This document shows positions 48,505 through 57,620 of a stretch of DNA of 64,000 nt, one piece after another (the first letter of the stretch is position 1; each line of letters opens with the position of its first letter). Below the pieces are notes generated by a model. The model worked only from the letters and a program-made list of their open reading frames with translations, had not been told where the DNA came from and made no database searches. The stretch spans positions 4,521-68,520 of the forward strand of contig WVWY01000026.1 of NCBI GenBank assembly GCA_011773785.1. The letters run 5' to 3'. This DNA comes from Candidatus Nitrosomaritimum khambatensis (lineage in GTDB: Archaea > Thermoproteota > Nitrososphaeria > Nitrososphaerales > Nitrosopumilaceae). The translations under genes were made by a program, and so were the position numbers.

Positions 48505-49023
48505 GTGTTAAAATTTAGAATTATTACTTTCTTTATCTTTATGGCAGTTTATTCAATATCATTTCAGATAGGAGCAACATCAGAGGTAAGTATGCAAGAG
48601 GCAAATGCCTTTGTCCAGGGTTTTTTATCTTCAACACAAGACATTGATGGATGGGGAATTTTTGTAAATAATATTTCTGCATCATTACCAATGTTTGTTC
48701 CAGGAGTAGGTGTTGGACTAGGTGCTTATTCAGGATGGTCAACAGGATTTGGGTTTGCTGCAATAATTACCATGGCACCAGGTTTAGCAGAGATTGAACC
48801 TTTATCAATTTTATATTCCTCTCCTTATGGCGCAATAGAGTTAGTAGCATATTCTATTGCAATGTCAAGAAGTTTTCTTGTAGTATATTCACTAGTTAAG
48901 AAAGTAAATCCAAAATCACTTATCAAAATTAGCTTAATTGAAATTGGGATTGTAGTGGCCCTACTAGGAATAGCAGGATATCTTGAGGAATACCTGATTG
49001 CTCTGGAACAAGCTTCCATGTGA
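48505..49023 (+). CDS. SpoIIM-family membrane protein
   Basis: FVNNISASLPMFVPGVGVGLGAYSGWSTGFGF. Confidence 0.65.
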   Translation: MLKFRIITFFIFMAVYSISFQIGATSEVSMQEANAFVQGFLSSTQDIDGWGIFVNNISASLPMFVPGVGVGLGAYSGWSTGFGFAAIITMAPGLAEIEPLSILYSSPYGAIELVAYSIAMSRSFLVVYSLVKKVNPKSLIKISLIEIGIVVALLGIAGYLEEYLIALEQASM

Positions 49024-49061
49024 TTAAATAAACAAACAAAAAATTTTCTCAAAAATAAGAA

Positions 49062-49205
49062 TTATTCTTTTTTACTATCGTTTTTGTGGGTAGGATTTAC
49101 ATAATTTTGATAAATGAAATACCAAGGGTCCATGCTGATACTATCCAAATGCTGTTGAATTACTTCACCTTCTTTTAGTGGCTCTTTCTTTTGTGAATTA
49201 TTCAT
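49062..49205 (-). CDS. Small hypothetical protein (47 aa)
   Basis: MNNSQKKEPLKEGEVIQQHLDSISMDPWYFIYQNYVNPTHKNDSKKE. Confidence 0.5.
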   Translation of the reverse strand: MNNSQKKEPLKEGEVIQQHLDSISMDPWYFIYQNYVNPTHKNDSKKE

Positions 49206-49371
49206 CATTTATTATTCTCATACCTTCTAGATAAGTAATTCCCTACCAGTGTTAAAGTGAAGAAATTCATGAGTGAGATTCACTTTACCCACAAACAAAG
49301 CACACACCAGACTCAGATATGCTAATTTTTGGGAAATGCCTGAATTAGAATCAAGAAAAATAGTTTAGAAT

Positions 49372-49722
49372 CTAAATCTTTGTTTGATTAGCCAAAATAA
49401 TAACAATTGTCCCAAATGTAATTAATCCAATAGTTGATAGAAAACATCCCCAATTGACCAGTTTTTCATATTTGATTCCACTGCGATAATCCAGCAATAT
49501 TCCTCTTAATCCATTAAATCCATGAACGGAAACAAGAATCAAAATTAATTCTAAAAGAAGAGCATAAGTCAAACTCTGATAATTTGAAATTACATTTTCA
49601 TAGCTGAGAGATTCTGCAAAATTGCCAGTAGAAAATCTAACCAAAATATGCAAAGCAACCAACCCCACCGAGCCCATTGCCGTAGCATAATGGATCTTTC
49701 TGATTTGGCTCTCTCTTATCAT
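49372..49722 (-). CDS. Succinate dehydrogenase membrane subunit (SdhD-like)
   Basis: 3 TM; likely start MIRESQIRKIHYATAMG overlapping the upstream stop. Confidence 0.75.
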   Translation of the reverse strand: MIRESQIRKIHYATAMGSVGLVALHILVRFSTGNFAESLSYENVISNYQSLTYALLLELILILVSVHGFNGLRGILLDYRSGIKYEKLVNWGCFLSTIGLITFGTIVIILANQTKI

Positions 49723-50147
49723 CAAAATTTGAAAAACACTCCTAATGCATAATACAATACTAAAGCTGCAACTCCGATTGTTACGTAGATACACAATCTG
49801 TTTTTTTTGTTCATTGATTCTACATTGTACGGATAATCAGGGCGTCTTGGAGAACCAATTCCTATCCCACCTTGCTGAAACATCAATCTAATTCCATTAA
49901 TGGTATGAAATGTACCTAAACTAATCATTACAGATAAAATTATGAATCCAACTGGAGAGTAAGCATAAAGCAATAGCTGGCCCCAAGACAGTCTATCAAG
50001 AATTGAGGCAGAATGAATTACATGAATTACAAAAAACACCAACAAGAAAATACCTGAAATTCTCATAAAAAGCCAGGAGATTCGTCCAATTCCATATCCT
50101 TTAGGATTCAACCAACTTCGTAAAGTCCTTTTATTTTCTTTGTTCAC
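49722..50147 (-). CDS. Succinate dehydrogenase cytochrome b subunit (SdhC-like)
   Basis: GRISWLFMRISGIFLLVFFVIHVIHSAS...SLGTFHTINGIRLMF. Confidence 0.8.
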   Translation of the reverse strand: MNKENKRTLRSWLNPKGYGIGRISWLFMRISGIFLLVFFVIHVIHSASILDRLSWGQLLLYAYSPVGFIILSVMISLGTFHTINGIRLMFQQGGIGIGSPRRPDYPYNVESMNKKNRLCIYVTIGVAALVLYYALGVFFKF

Positions 50148-50361
50148 TATGTTGGATGAATTTTTTATTATTTATTGTCTGTCTAAAAATAAGAATCACA
50201 AAACAGAATATATTTCGATTTTATTTGTCTTTAAAACCAACAAAACTCGTCTGTTGATGTAGAAATTTTTTAGAGAAAATCTTATGATTAAAAATTCTAA
50301 ATTATTCTCATACTAATTAAAATTCACCCTAGCTTTAATGAAAAGCAAAGATAAATCCACT

Positions 50362-50706
50362 TTAGATTGCAACTTGGCCTTTTTCGACGGTCCTTATTCG
50401 AATAACATCAATTACATCAGTGACAAATATTTTCCCATCTCCAGGTTTTCCCGTCGATGCATTTGATGCAATAGAGTTTACGATTTTGTTTACCTCTTCT
50501 TCGATGCAAACAATCTCTATCTTTCTTTTTGGAACCAAATCATCGGCCTCATAATCATCAGTGCCATCCCCTGACCTAATCATCCCTATTTGGTTGCCCC
50601 TACCTCTGACTTCATAGGTAGTCATTGCTTTAACACCCAATTTCGTAAGGGTGTTTTTTACGTCTTGAAACTTTGAATCCCGAATAATAGCTTCAATTTT
50701 TTTCAT
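50362..50706 (-). CDS. glnK: Nitrogen regulatory protein P-II
   Basis: MKKIEAIIRDSKFQDVKNTLTKLGVKAMTTYEVRGRGNQ...KPGDGKIFVTDVIDVIRIRT. Confidence 0.92.
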   Translation of the reverse strand: MKKIEAIIRDSKFQDVKNTLTKLGVKAMTTYEVRGRGNQIGMIRSGDGTDDYEADDLVPKRKIEIVCIEEEVNKIVNSIASNASTGKPGDGKIFVTDVIDVIRIRTVEKGQVAI

Positions 50707-50770
50707 AAAATATCAAATATGCCATATGATAAAAACGATCATGATTTTTGGGCTCTATAATGAATTCTAA

Positions 50771-51652
50771 CTACTTTAAAAAAGCCAATGCCTTTACAAT
50801 GTCGGTTTTGCTAATAATACCGATTAGAGTTCCACTACTTGATAGTACTCCTGCTCCATTGATGTTTTTATCTAATAGTAATTGAGCAGCCTTTGCAAGG
50901 TCTTCATCATACTTTACAGAATGAATGCCTTTAGTCATTATCTCCCCAGCCTTTGTAGTGCTTCCAAAACCAGATTCAGAAATGAAGCCCTTTCTTGGAA
51001 ATATCACTGAAATGAAGGGATCTGAATTATCAACAACGTCTGTTTCTTCGCCTTGGGTCAATGATATGTTAAAGAGATCTCTAAAAGTAACAATGCCTTC
51101 TGGGTTTTCATTTTTATCACGTAGTATTATGCGAGAAATTTTTTCATCAAGCATTTTTAGGACTATTTTTGAGAGGGTTGAATCAGAGTACTGCCATGCA
51201 TAATATGGAGACATGTATTCTCCTACGGTTTTTGCACCAGAATGAGCTGATGCAAAATATCGTGTTAAATCAGATTTGGTTATTATCCCTACAACATCAT
51301 CATTTGAAGTAATTACCAGAGAACCAATTTCGTTTTGAATCATTTTTTGGGCACATCTACTTAGTTCTGTATTCTCATCCAGTGATACTATTTTTTTAGA
51401 AATTTCAGTGGCTGAAATTTGATCCAGTTTTCTTTCTGAGGTATCAGATAGCAGGAATAAACCTAAATCTTTTTCAGAAATAATATCGGTAATTTTTCCA
51501 TTTGTGGTTACTAGTAATCGGCTTTTTTTCTCATCAATTATTTTTTTTAAAACCTGGGCCATATTGGAGGTGCTTTCAATAGTAATTGGGTCGTTCATGA
51601 ATGATTTTGCAATTTCCATATTTTTGAGCCAATTGTAGGTTATAAAAAACAA
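50771..51652 (-). CDS. Protein with four CBS domains
   Basis: Four CBS repeats. Confidence 0.88.
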   Translation of the reverse strand: MFFITYNWLKNMEIAKSFMNDPITIESTSNMAQVLKKIIDEKKSRLLVTTNGKITDIISEKDLGLFLLSDTSERKLDQISATEISKKIVSLDENTELSRCAQKMIQNEIGSLVITSNDDVVGIITKSDLTRYFASAHSGAKTVGEYMSPYYAWQYSDSTLSKIVLKMLDEKISRIILRDKNENPEGIVTFRDLFNISLTQGEETDVVDNSDPFISVIFPRKGFISESGFGSTTKAGEIMTKGIHSVKYDEDLAKAAQLLLDKNINGAGVLSSSGTLIGIISKTDIVKALAFLK

Positions 51653-51705
51653 AAGGAAATTACCAAGAGTGGAAATATTAGATAAATTACCTTATAGGAG
51701 TTTTC

Positions 51706-52671
51706 TCAAATACTGCCCTTTATCCCATACCCTAAGAGAACAGAATAACAACCAAGGCCACATTCCTCACAAATAGGTTTCATAGAATCTTTTTCTGCAC
51801 TTCCAATGCAGCAAGGTTGCTTTTCTCTTCCCAGATGATCCACTGAAATTATTGCCCAGGTTGGGCAATCTACAGGAGTGGTTCCCTTTCCACCCCAGTT
51901 TCTTTTCATCACTTCGAGTTGATCTTTTGGATTAATGATATAGTCTTTTAGTCCGTTTGATTTCATATCAAGAATGTCATCAATAACCTTGTTTCTTTTT
52001 TCTCCAAATGGTAACCAAAGTGGATCTCCCTTCATGAAGGGAGTATGAAATTGAAATCCAATTTTATTGGAATATTGTTTCCAGTCATCAATTACGTTTT
52101 GGATAGTGTTGTAATTTAACGAGTTTATCGTCATTGTAATCCAGATATCTTTCCAAGCTTTTGGTCCGTTTTTTTCCACGTAATCAATTACATTTTTTCT
52201 GGTTTTCTCCCATGAGCCTGCCCCACGGATTTTATCATGTGTCTTTTGGTCGCCATCTATTGAAATCCAGTAAAAGTAAATGTCCTTAAAGTAAGGCAAC
52301 GGATAGGTGCCGTTTGTTACAAGGCAAGCTCGTTTAGGGAATTCTTTTACGAATAATTCTACAATATCAGGTCTCATTAAAGGCTCCCCACCAACAAGGG
52401 TCACAATGAAAACATGTTTTTTCTTGAATTTTTCTTCAATTATTTTTTTCCAATCTTCAACGCTTAGGTCCTCGTTTTCTTTTCTATTAAGCCACCAATA
52501 ACAATGAGTGCAATGTAAATTACAGACATTGATAATATCTGCAGATGCATAAAAGGGACTTTTTTTATTGAACATCTTGTATCCTGCAATTTTTAATCCA
52601 AGATGAAAGTAGAGAGGAGATTCTCTAATAATTTGCGTAAACCCTCTTCCCATAATTTCCATTTTTGTCAA
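51706..52671 (-). CDS. Radical SAM protein
   Basis: CNLHCTHCYWW cluster motif; LVGGEPLMRPDIVELF. Confidence 0.88.
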   Translation of the reverse strand: MTKMEIMGRGFTQIIRESPLYFHLGLKIAGYKMFNKKSPFYASADIINVCNLHCTHCYWWLNRKENEDLSVEDWKKIIEEKFKKKHVFIVTLVGGEPLMRPDIVELFVKEFPKRACLVTNGTYPLPYFKDIYFYWISIDGDQKTHDKIRGAGSWEKTRKNVIDYVEKNGPKAWKDIWITMTINSLNYNTIQNVIDDWKQYSNKIGFQFHTPFMKGDPLWLPFGEKRNKVIDDILDMKSNGLKDYIINPKDQLEVMKRNWGGKGTTPVDCPTWAIISVDHLGREKQPCCIGSAEKDSMKPICEECGLGCYSVLLGYGIKGSI

Positions 52672-52753
52672 ATAATCATAGAACTGCTTTGCATAAAGTA
52701 GTTTTGATTTGAAACCAAATCTATGTTCAAAAAATTTGATTAGGTCTCAAATC

Positions 52754-52954
52754 TTAGGTTTCTAATTTTTGTCTTTTGCCTCGAGCTTTAGTTCTTAAAA
52801 CTGCCTTACAACATACGCATCGAATACTTTCTGTTGTTAAAAAGAGCCCACAAAAAGTACAACGCTTCTGTCCAAGTTCGTATCTTACCCTGTTTGGAAC
52901 AGGTTCTGCTTTGTGCATTTGGCATATTCCTCTACATGTTCTTCCCACTACCAT
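52754..52954 (-). CDS. Small zinc-ribbon protein in the TFB operon
   Basis: KRCTFCGLFLTTESIRCVCCKAVLR; start overlaps TFB stop. Confidence 0.65.
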   Translation of the reverse strand: MVVGRTCRGICQMHKAEPVPNRVRYELGQKRCTFCGLFLTTESIRCVCCKAVLRTKARGKRQKLET

Positions 52955-53850
52955 TCACCTCCTATTTTTTTTCTAATTTCTTTTGACCTATCTCTGATGG
53001 TCACAGAACTAATTCCCGAAATCTCGGAAATTTTTAATTGAGAAATTTTTTCGTTATTCCTAACAGAAGCCAAGTTAACAACTGCAGCTGCCATGGACAT
53101 AGGATTTTTACTGGTACTAATTCCAGCATCCAAAACCCTACTCATTAAACGGATGGCATCCATTCGAGTTTTCTTGCCAACTCCAACGTCATTTAGAACT
53201 CTTTCTACAAAATCTGCTGGACTGTAGGTTTCTGGAGTAATATCTAGTTCATTTACCAAAAATCGATAGTTCTTTTGGAGATTTTTACGCTTGATATTGC
53301 CTGCATCTGCTATGTCCTGTAAAGTTCTGGGAGTTCCAGTTATCCTGCAAGCAAGATATACAGTGGCACATAAAATTCCAGCAGTAGAACGTCCGCTTAG
53401 TATTTTTTTTCCAGCAGCCTTTCTAAATATGTGTGCAGATTTTTCGACAACAGATTCTGGTAGTCCTAATTTGGCACGTATTCCGTCTAGTAAGGAAAAT
53501 GCCTTGTTAAAAGACTTGTATTCTTGTTTTGATTTACTGTTTCTATCCCATAATCTTAATCGATAAAAAATTTTTGAATTTTCAGTAGAGAGACTTTTTC
53601 CAGTAGAATCCTTGTTAGATTGTTGGATAACAGTAGATAGTCCCATATCAGACATTTTCAAGGTAAGTTTTGTTCCGACTCTGGTGTTTGATTCATACTC
53701 CTCTTTTGTGAACCCAGTTTGTTCAGGACCAATATCGATTGCTTTTTCCAAAATCACAGATCCGCAGGTTCCGCAGGCAATCTCTCCAGTATTGAAATCA
53801 GTTATTGGAGAAAGATTTTTGCAATATTGGGAATGAATCACAGACATCAT
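52948..53850 (-). CDS. tfb: Transcription initiation factor IIB paralog
   Basis: Zn ribbon CKN...IACGTCGSVI; two cyclin repeats (AGILCATVYLACRITGTPRTLQDIADAGNIKRKNLQKNYRFL; AAAVVNLASV...KISEISGISSVTIRDRSKEI). Confidence 0.93.
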   Translation of the reverse strand: MMSVIHSQYCKNLSPITDFNTGEIACGTCGSVILEKAIDIGPEQTGFTKEEYESNTRVGTKLTLKMSDMGLSTVIQQSNKDSTGKSLSTENSKIFYRLRLWDRNSKSKQEYKSFNKAFSLLDGIRAKLGLPESVVEKSAHIFRKAAGKKILSGRSTAGILCATVYLACRITGTPRTLQDIADAGNIKRKNLQKNYRFLVNELDITPETYSPADFVERVLNDVGVGKKTRMDAIRLMSRVLDAGISTSKNPMSMAAAVVNLASVRNNEKISQLKISEISGISSVTIRDRSKEIRKKIGGEW

Positions 53851-54050
53851 TTTTCAGTCCTCCAGTTTGTGTGAGCCGCCTTTTGTGGATTAAAAATTAG
53901 TAAAGTACCACAGAATTCACATGAGATTCCAAATTCATAGTTTTCAACACTTGATTGACCGCATTCAGTACAAATTTTGAGTCTAGGATCAACTAGTAAA
54001 TTTTTTTCTGTAAAATTGTAATCAACATTGGGGACGGTAAGCTTGCTCAT
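53847..54050 (-). CDS. Small zinc-ribbon protein, first gene of the TFB operon
   Basis: LKICTECGQSSVENYEFGISCEFCGTLL; 4-bp overlap with tfb. Confidence 0.7.
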   Translation of the reverse strand: MSKLTVPNVDYNFTEKNLLVDPRLKICTECGQSSVENYEFGISCEFCGTLLIFNPQKAAHTNWRTEK

Positions 54051-54070
54051 AACCCTTTTTAGTTGTTAAG

Positions 54071-54108
54071 ATATTTAAGATGGTGGTAAATTTGGTTACT
54101 AGTGCTAA
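54071..54108 (-). promoter_or_regulatory. P1: duplicated element and TATA box upstream of the TFB operon
   Basis: Minus-strand sense TTAGCACTA (54100-54108), TTACCACCA (54081-54089), then TCTTAAATATC; 19-bp spacing. Confidence 0.7.
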
Positions 54109-54148
54109 TTCCCTATTTACAATAAAAAATTAAAAAATAATTTTAGAA

Positions 54149-55027
54149 CTAGCTAAGGTTTAAAGGAATGCTAGCACTTCCCCATGGTTCGCTGACGCGG
54201 AAAACATATTCCTTTGATGGATCGTATATGAATTCTGTTCCACCATAGCCTATGTTTGGTCCAAAGAAGATGTTGAATGTTCTTGATTCACCTGGTTTTA
54301 TCACAAGTAGTCCGCTTGTAAAATCAGTTGAAGCATATTTGAAAGCCTTGTTGCCATTCCAAACGTCATAATTACATACAGAAGGACCAGAACACATCAA
54401 TTGAAGATTTTCATTGCTAGTATTTTCCACAAGCATGTCAATGTTGAGATGAGCGTTTCCCGAGGCAGTGATTTCAACTTCTGCACCAGGGAAATAGAAC
54501 ATTGCAGGTCCTATGTTGTAAACCTCTGATTTACTTTTAATTTCTGAAACTTTTATCTCATGTTTGACTGCCCTTTCACAATCCAATCTTTCATATGCCT
54601 TTTTGATATTTTGACATTCAGCTAATTTTGCTTCTAGTTTTGACAACTCAGTGTTATCTGAACTTGCATCGGTGGATTCTTCTGTTCCAGATGAAACAGA
54701 TATCAGCCCGGTTCTAACCATGTATTGAATTCCTTGCAAAAAGGAATCATTGTCTATATCGCCATTAGCCCACCATCCTGCATTGTTTTTGACCCATTCA
54801 GGAACACCTTGGGACTTTTCAGAAGAAACCTGTGTTGGAGGTACATCAATTATTCCTTCATTGATAAGAAATTCAATCGCTTGTAGGAATTCGGATTCAG
54901 AGATAGTTCCATCAGCCCACCATCCTGCATTGTTTTTGACCCATTCAGGTACTTGCTCTGCAAAAGCAAAGGGTGCAACTGATCCAAGAAGTAATATTGC
55001 TGCTATTGCTGTTGTTGTAGTTTTCAT
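54149..55027 (-). CDS. Secreted protein with two PEWVKNNAGWWA repeats
   Basis: Signal peptide MKTTTTAIAAILLLGSVAPFAFA; repeats VPEWVKNNAGWWADGTISESEFLQAIEFLINEGII and VPEWVKNNAGWWANGDIDNDSFLQGIQYMVRTGLI. Promoter position favours start 55027, not 55072. Confidence 0.8.
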   Translation of the reverse strand: MKTTTTAIAAILLLGSVAPFAFAEQVPEWVKNNAGWWADGTISESEFLQAIEFLINEGIIDVPPTQVSSEKSQGVPEWVKNNAGWWANGDIDNDSFLQGIQYMVRTGLISVSSGTEESTDASSDNTELSKLEAKLAECQNIKKAYERLDCERAVKHEIKVSEIKSKSEVYNIGPAMFYFPGAEVEITASGNAHLNIDMLVENTSNENLQLMCSGPSVCNYDVWNGNKAFKYASTDFTSGLLVIKPGESRTFNIFFGPNIGYGGTEFIYDPSKEYVFRVSEPWGSASIPLNLS

Positions 55028-55049
55028 TGAGTTGAATTTGCGTTTGTCA

Positions 55050-55085
55050 TATATAAGATAGTGCCAATTCACTAGCTAGTGCCAA
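55050..55085 (-). promoter_or_regulatory. P2: duplicated element and TATA box upstream of the secreted repeat protein
   Basis: Minus-strand sense TTGGCACTA (55077-55085) and TTGGCACTA (55059-55067), 18-bp spacing, then TCTTATATATG. Confidence 0.7.
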
Positions 55086-55104
55086 TTGTCCCTTGTTCAA
55101 AAGG

Positions 55105-55143
55105 TTAGCACTATTTTCTAATTGTGACTTTTTTTATTAATAA
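55105..55143 (+). promoter_or_regulatory. P3: single element and TATA-like sequence upstream of the sRNA candidate
   Basis: TTAGCACTA (55105-55113), then TTTATTAA (55133-55140); predicted TSS about 55162. Confidence 0.5.
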
Positions 55144-55161
55144 TGATAATGCAATTAGATT

Positions 55162-55225
55162 GAGGATGCCTTCTCCCTAGTTGTTAACAACTAGATCCCG
55201 TCTACCGAAGCATCCTCGTTTTTTT
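55162..55225 (+). ncRNA. Small structured RNA inside the element-bearing island
   Basis: 8-bp perfect closing stem GAGGATGC (55162-55169)/GCATCCTC (55210-55217), perfect 18-nt palindrome CTAGTTGTTAACAACTAG (55177-55194), T7 run immediately after (55219-55225). Confidence 0.6.
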
Positions 55226-55232
55226 CTATTTC

Positions 55233-55270
55233 TAGTGGTAAGTAAGTTATATTGGCTAGGGGTTTAAAAG
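55233..55270 (+). promoter_or_regulatory. P4: element pair and TATA box upstream of YbgA-like gene
   Basis: TAGTGGTAA (55233-55241, inverted), TTGGCTAGG (55252-55260), TTTAAAAG; 19-bp spacing; proximal match weak. Confidence 0.5.
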
Positions 55271-55291
55271 CAATCATCAATTCAATCCGTT

Positions 55292-55852
55292 ATGAATGTC
55301 GCATCTAACGCTAAGGGGCCTCAAAAATTACTTGAAATGCCCAAGCTGACCGAAGATGATGTGTTTGGTTATGTTATGGAGCGTTTCTCTGAACTCAAAA
55401 ACGAACCAAGTATTGATGATTTAGTTACATTCCATTCTAATAACAAATATCTTCTAATGGCCCATAACCAGTCCAAATTAAAAATTCTGGGCAACCTAGT
55501 GGCAAATCATAAAAAATTGACATTAAAGAAAATTTTAGAAAAATACGAAAGTGCCCTCATTGAAACCCTAAATTGCACTCCTACAACCAAAACAAACACA
55601 AATGTACTGATGCACCTGTTTGGCTTTTTTGGAAAACACCTTAATCAAAACGAAAAAAAGATTTTTCTTCAATTTATCAAAGATTATCGGGAAGATAAGA
55701 TAACCCTTGGTAAAGTTTTATCAGAAATAGAACCTATAACATACAGATTGAATAATCTCTACTTGATTAGTCAAACCTATTTCTTACTCTATGCCGAGGC
55801 CAAAATGGGAAATATTTTGGAAATGTATGACCCACAATATTTTAGAGATTAA
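55292..55852 (+). CDS. YbgA-family (DUF1722) protein
   Basis: FHSNNKYLLMAHNQSKLKILGNLVANHKK...LMHLFGFFGKHLNQNEKKIFLQFIKDYREDKITLGKVLSEI...YLISQTYF. Confidence 0.75.
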   Translation: MNVASNAKGPQKLLEMPKLTEDDVFGYVMERFSELKNEPSIDDLVTFHSNNKYLLMAHNQSKLKILGNLVANHKKLTLKKILEKYESALIETLNCTPTTKTNTNVLMHLFGFFGKHLNQNEKKIFLQFIKDYREDKITLGKVLSEIEPITYRLNNLYLISQTYFLLYAEAKMGNILEMYDPQYFRD

Positions 55853-55889
55853 TTAAAACATTCTAAAGATACCTGTTTTTAATCGTTAG

Positions 55890-55927
55890 TAGGCACTAGG
55901 ATATAATTTTACCACCTGTTAAATATC
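55890..55927 (+). promoter_or_regulatory. P5: duplicated element and TATA box upstream of DUF523-DUF1722 gene
   Basis: TAGGCACTAG (55890), TTACCACCT (55909-55917), GTTAAATATC; 19-bp spacing; ATG about 26 bp after the TATA box. Confidence 0.7.
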
Positions 55928-55947
55928 ATTAAGGAAATAAAGTCATT

Positions 55948-56913
55948 ATGACAAAATCAGTCAAACCCATACTAGGAATCAGCAAATGTCTTGAATTTGA
56001 TAACTGCCGATACGATGGAAAAATTATTGGTAATGATTTTGTTAGAAAACTAAAAAGTCATGTTGACTTTATTCCTGTTTGTCCAGAGATGGGTATAGGT
56101 TTAGGAAGTCCAAGACAACCTATTAGATTAGTTAGGATTAAAGGCAAAAAGAATTTGTACCAACCCTCAACTGATGAAAATTTGACTCAAAAAATGGAAG
56201 ATTTTTCCAACAAATTTTTCGAAGACCTTGAGGAGATTGATGGCTTTATTCTAAAACATTCATCACCAACTTGTGGTGTGCGTAATGTCCGACTGTATCA
56301 CAAAATTGGAAAACAGGTTGGATTTGATCAAACCGTAGGCATGTTTACAGAATTGCTTAGTAAGAGATTCCCATATTTAGTAATAGAAGATGAGGCAAGA
56401 CTACGAAATTCTGTATTGAAAGATTCCTTTTTGACCAGGGTTTTTACAATGGCGAGATTAAGAAATTCCCTATCTTCAAAAGATGAAACTATACAATTCT
56501 TCAAGGATAATGAAATGTTGTTTATGTGTTATGATAAAAATAGTTCCAAAAAACTAATGGATTTGCTATCTTCAAAACCCGAGGAATTAGAAGAAAAGGA
56601 CAAGATAATTCAACTAGTCTATAATTTATTAAATAGAATTCCAAATTCTGATTCATTATTTGGCACCTATCAATACATTTTGTCTATGTTTTATGATAGA
56701 TTAACCATTCCCGAAAAGGATTATTTCAATGCAACAATGTCAGGATTCTCTGCAGGTAATGTCATGCCTTCAGAAATTTCCACTTTATTGTATTCATGTG
56801 CCTTGAGATTTGATGTGAAATCGATATTGTCCCAGACAATCTTTGAACCTTATCCAAAGGAATTGGTGCAAAATAATTCAGAACGAAGGGAATACTCCCT
56901 ATTGAAAATATAA
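55948..56913 (+). CDS. DUF523-DUF1722 (YbgA-like) fusion protein
   Basis: PILGISKCLEFDNCRYDGKI...FIPVCPEMGIGLGSPRQPIRLV...FILKHSSPTCGVRNVRLY; C-terminal region resembles the neighbouring gene. Confidence 0.85.
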   Translation: MTKSVKPILGISKCLEFDNCRYDGKIIGNDFVRKLKSHVDFIPVCPEMGIGLGSPRQPIRLVRIKGKKNLYQPSTDENLTQKMEDFSNKFFEDLEEIDGFILKHSSPTCGVRNVRLYHKIGKQVGFDQTVGMFTELLSKRFPYLVIEDEARLRNSVLKDSFLTRVFTMARLRNSLSSKDETIQFFKDNEMLFMCYDKNSSKKLMDLLSSKPEELEEKDKIIQLVYNLLNRIPNSDSLFGTYQYILSMFYDRLTIPEKDYFNATMSGFSAGNVMPSEISTLLYSCALRFDVKSILSQTIFEPYPKELVQNNSERREYSLLKI

Positions 56914-57023
56914 AGTATTTTCCTAATTCCTATTACCACGATAGCAGTAAAAAATCGGTTTGTGATATTAAGTTAGAGGGTAATAAAAAGGAGATAAGAG
57001 GTAATTCAAAAAATTTTGGAAGG

Positions 57024-57602
57024 CTACCAAAATCCTTTGATTCTTTTTACCATCTTATAGTCGTCATGTAGGATAAATGATACCATCAATCCCATCACAG
57101 TTCCGAAAAGCACATGGAGCCAAAGTCCATACCACAGTACAGTGTCTGAACCTACTAACAAAGAATACAATGCCTCAAGTTCTTCAACTGAAAGTCTATC
57201 CTGGTCTGTGATACTAAATTCTGCGACGATAGCAGGTGTCATAATCAAGTGGTTGATTGGGAGGAAAAATACGGTAAACACAATTAGACCTGTCACTGCT
57301 CCCATTAGAATTCCCTTTGGAGGAGTAATGACTTGGAAAGTTCTCCATTTTGAAGCAGCCGCAGAATAAGTTGCTCCAATCAATGCAGCTGCTGACATGT
57401 GAGCCATAAATCCAATCGCTATTGCTTCGGCACCTTCAAGTCCCATTGGTATACCAACAGTCTTGTAAAATGTTCCATTTGGAATTCCTAGTTGTTGGTC
57501 GATAGCAAAGAATGAAGAAAATAAGGCACACCCAGCTACCAGCCCTGCAACGGCTCCTACCTTTGCTTTTCCTAATGTATGGTGTTGTTGCTGTTGCATC
57601 AT
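57024..57602 (-). CDS. Multi-TM membrane protein with Gln/His-rich N-terminus
   Basis: MMQQQQHHTLGKAKVGAVAGLVAGCALFSSFF; 5-TM-like; resemblance to CbtA is only suggestive. Confidence 0.6.
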   Translation of the reverse strand: MMQQQQHHTLGKAKVGAVAGLVAGCALFSSFFAIDQQLGIPNGTFYKTVGIPMGLEGAEAIAIGFMAHMSAAALIGATYSAAASKWRTFQVITPPKGILMGAVTGLIVFTVFFLPINHLIMTPAIVAEFSITDQDRLSVEELEALYSLLVGSDTVLWYGLWLHVLFGTVMGLMVSFILHDDYKMVKRIKGFW

Positions 57603-57620
57603 GGACCATGATGGGTTGTG

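Noticed and set aside
54750-55061. Plus-strand ORF with internal repeat (AHHPALFLTHSGT)
   Set aside because: Antisense shadow of the PEWVKNNAGWWA repeat protein
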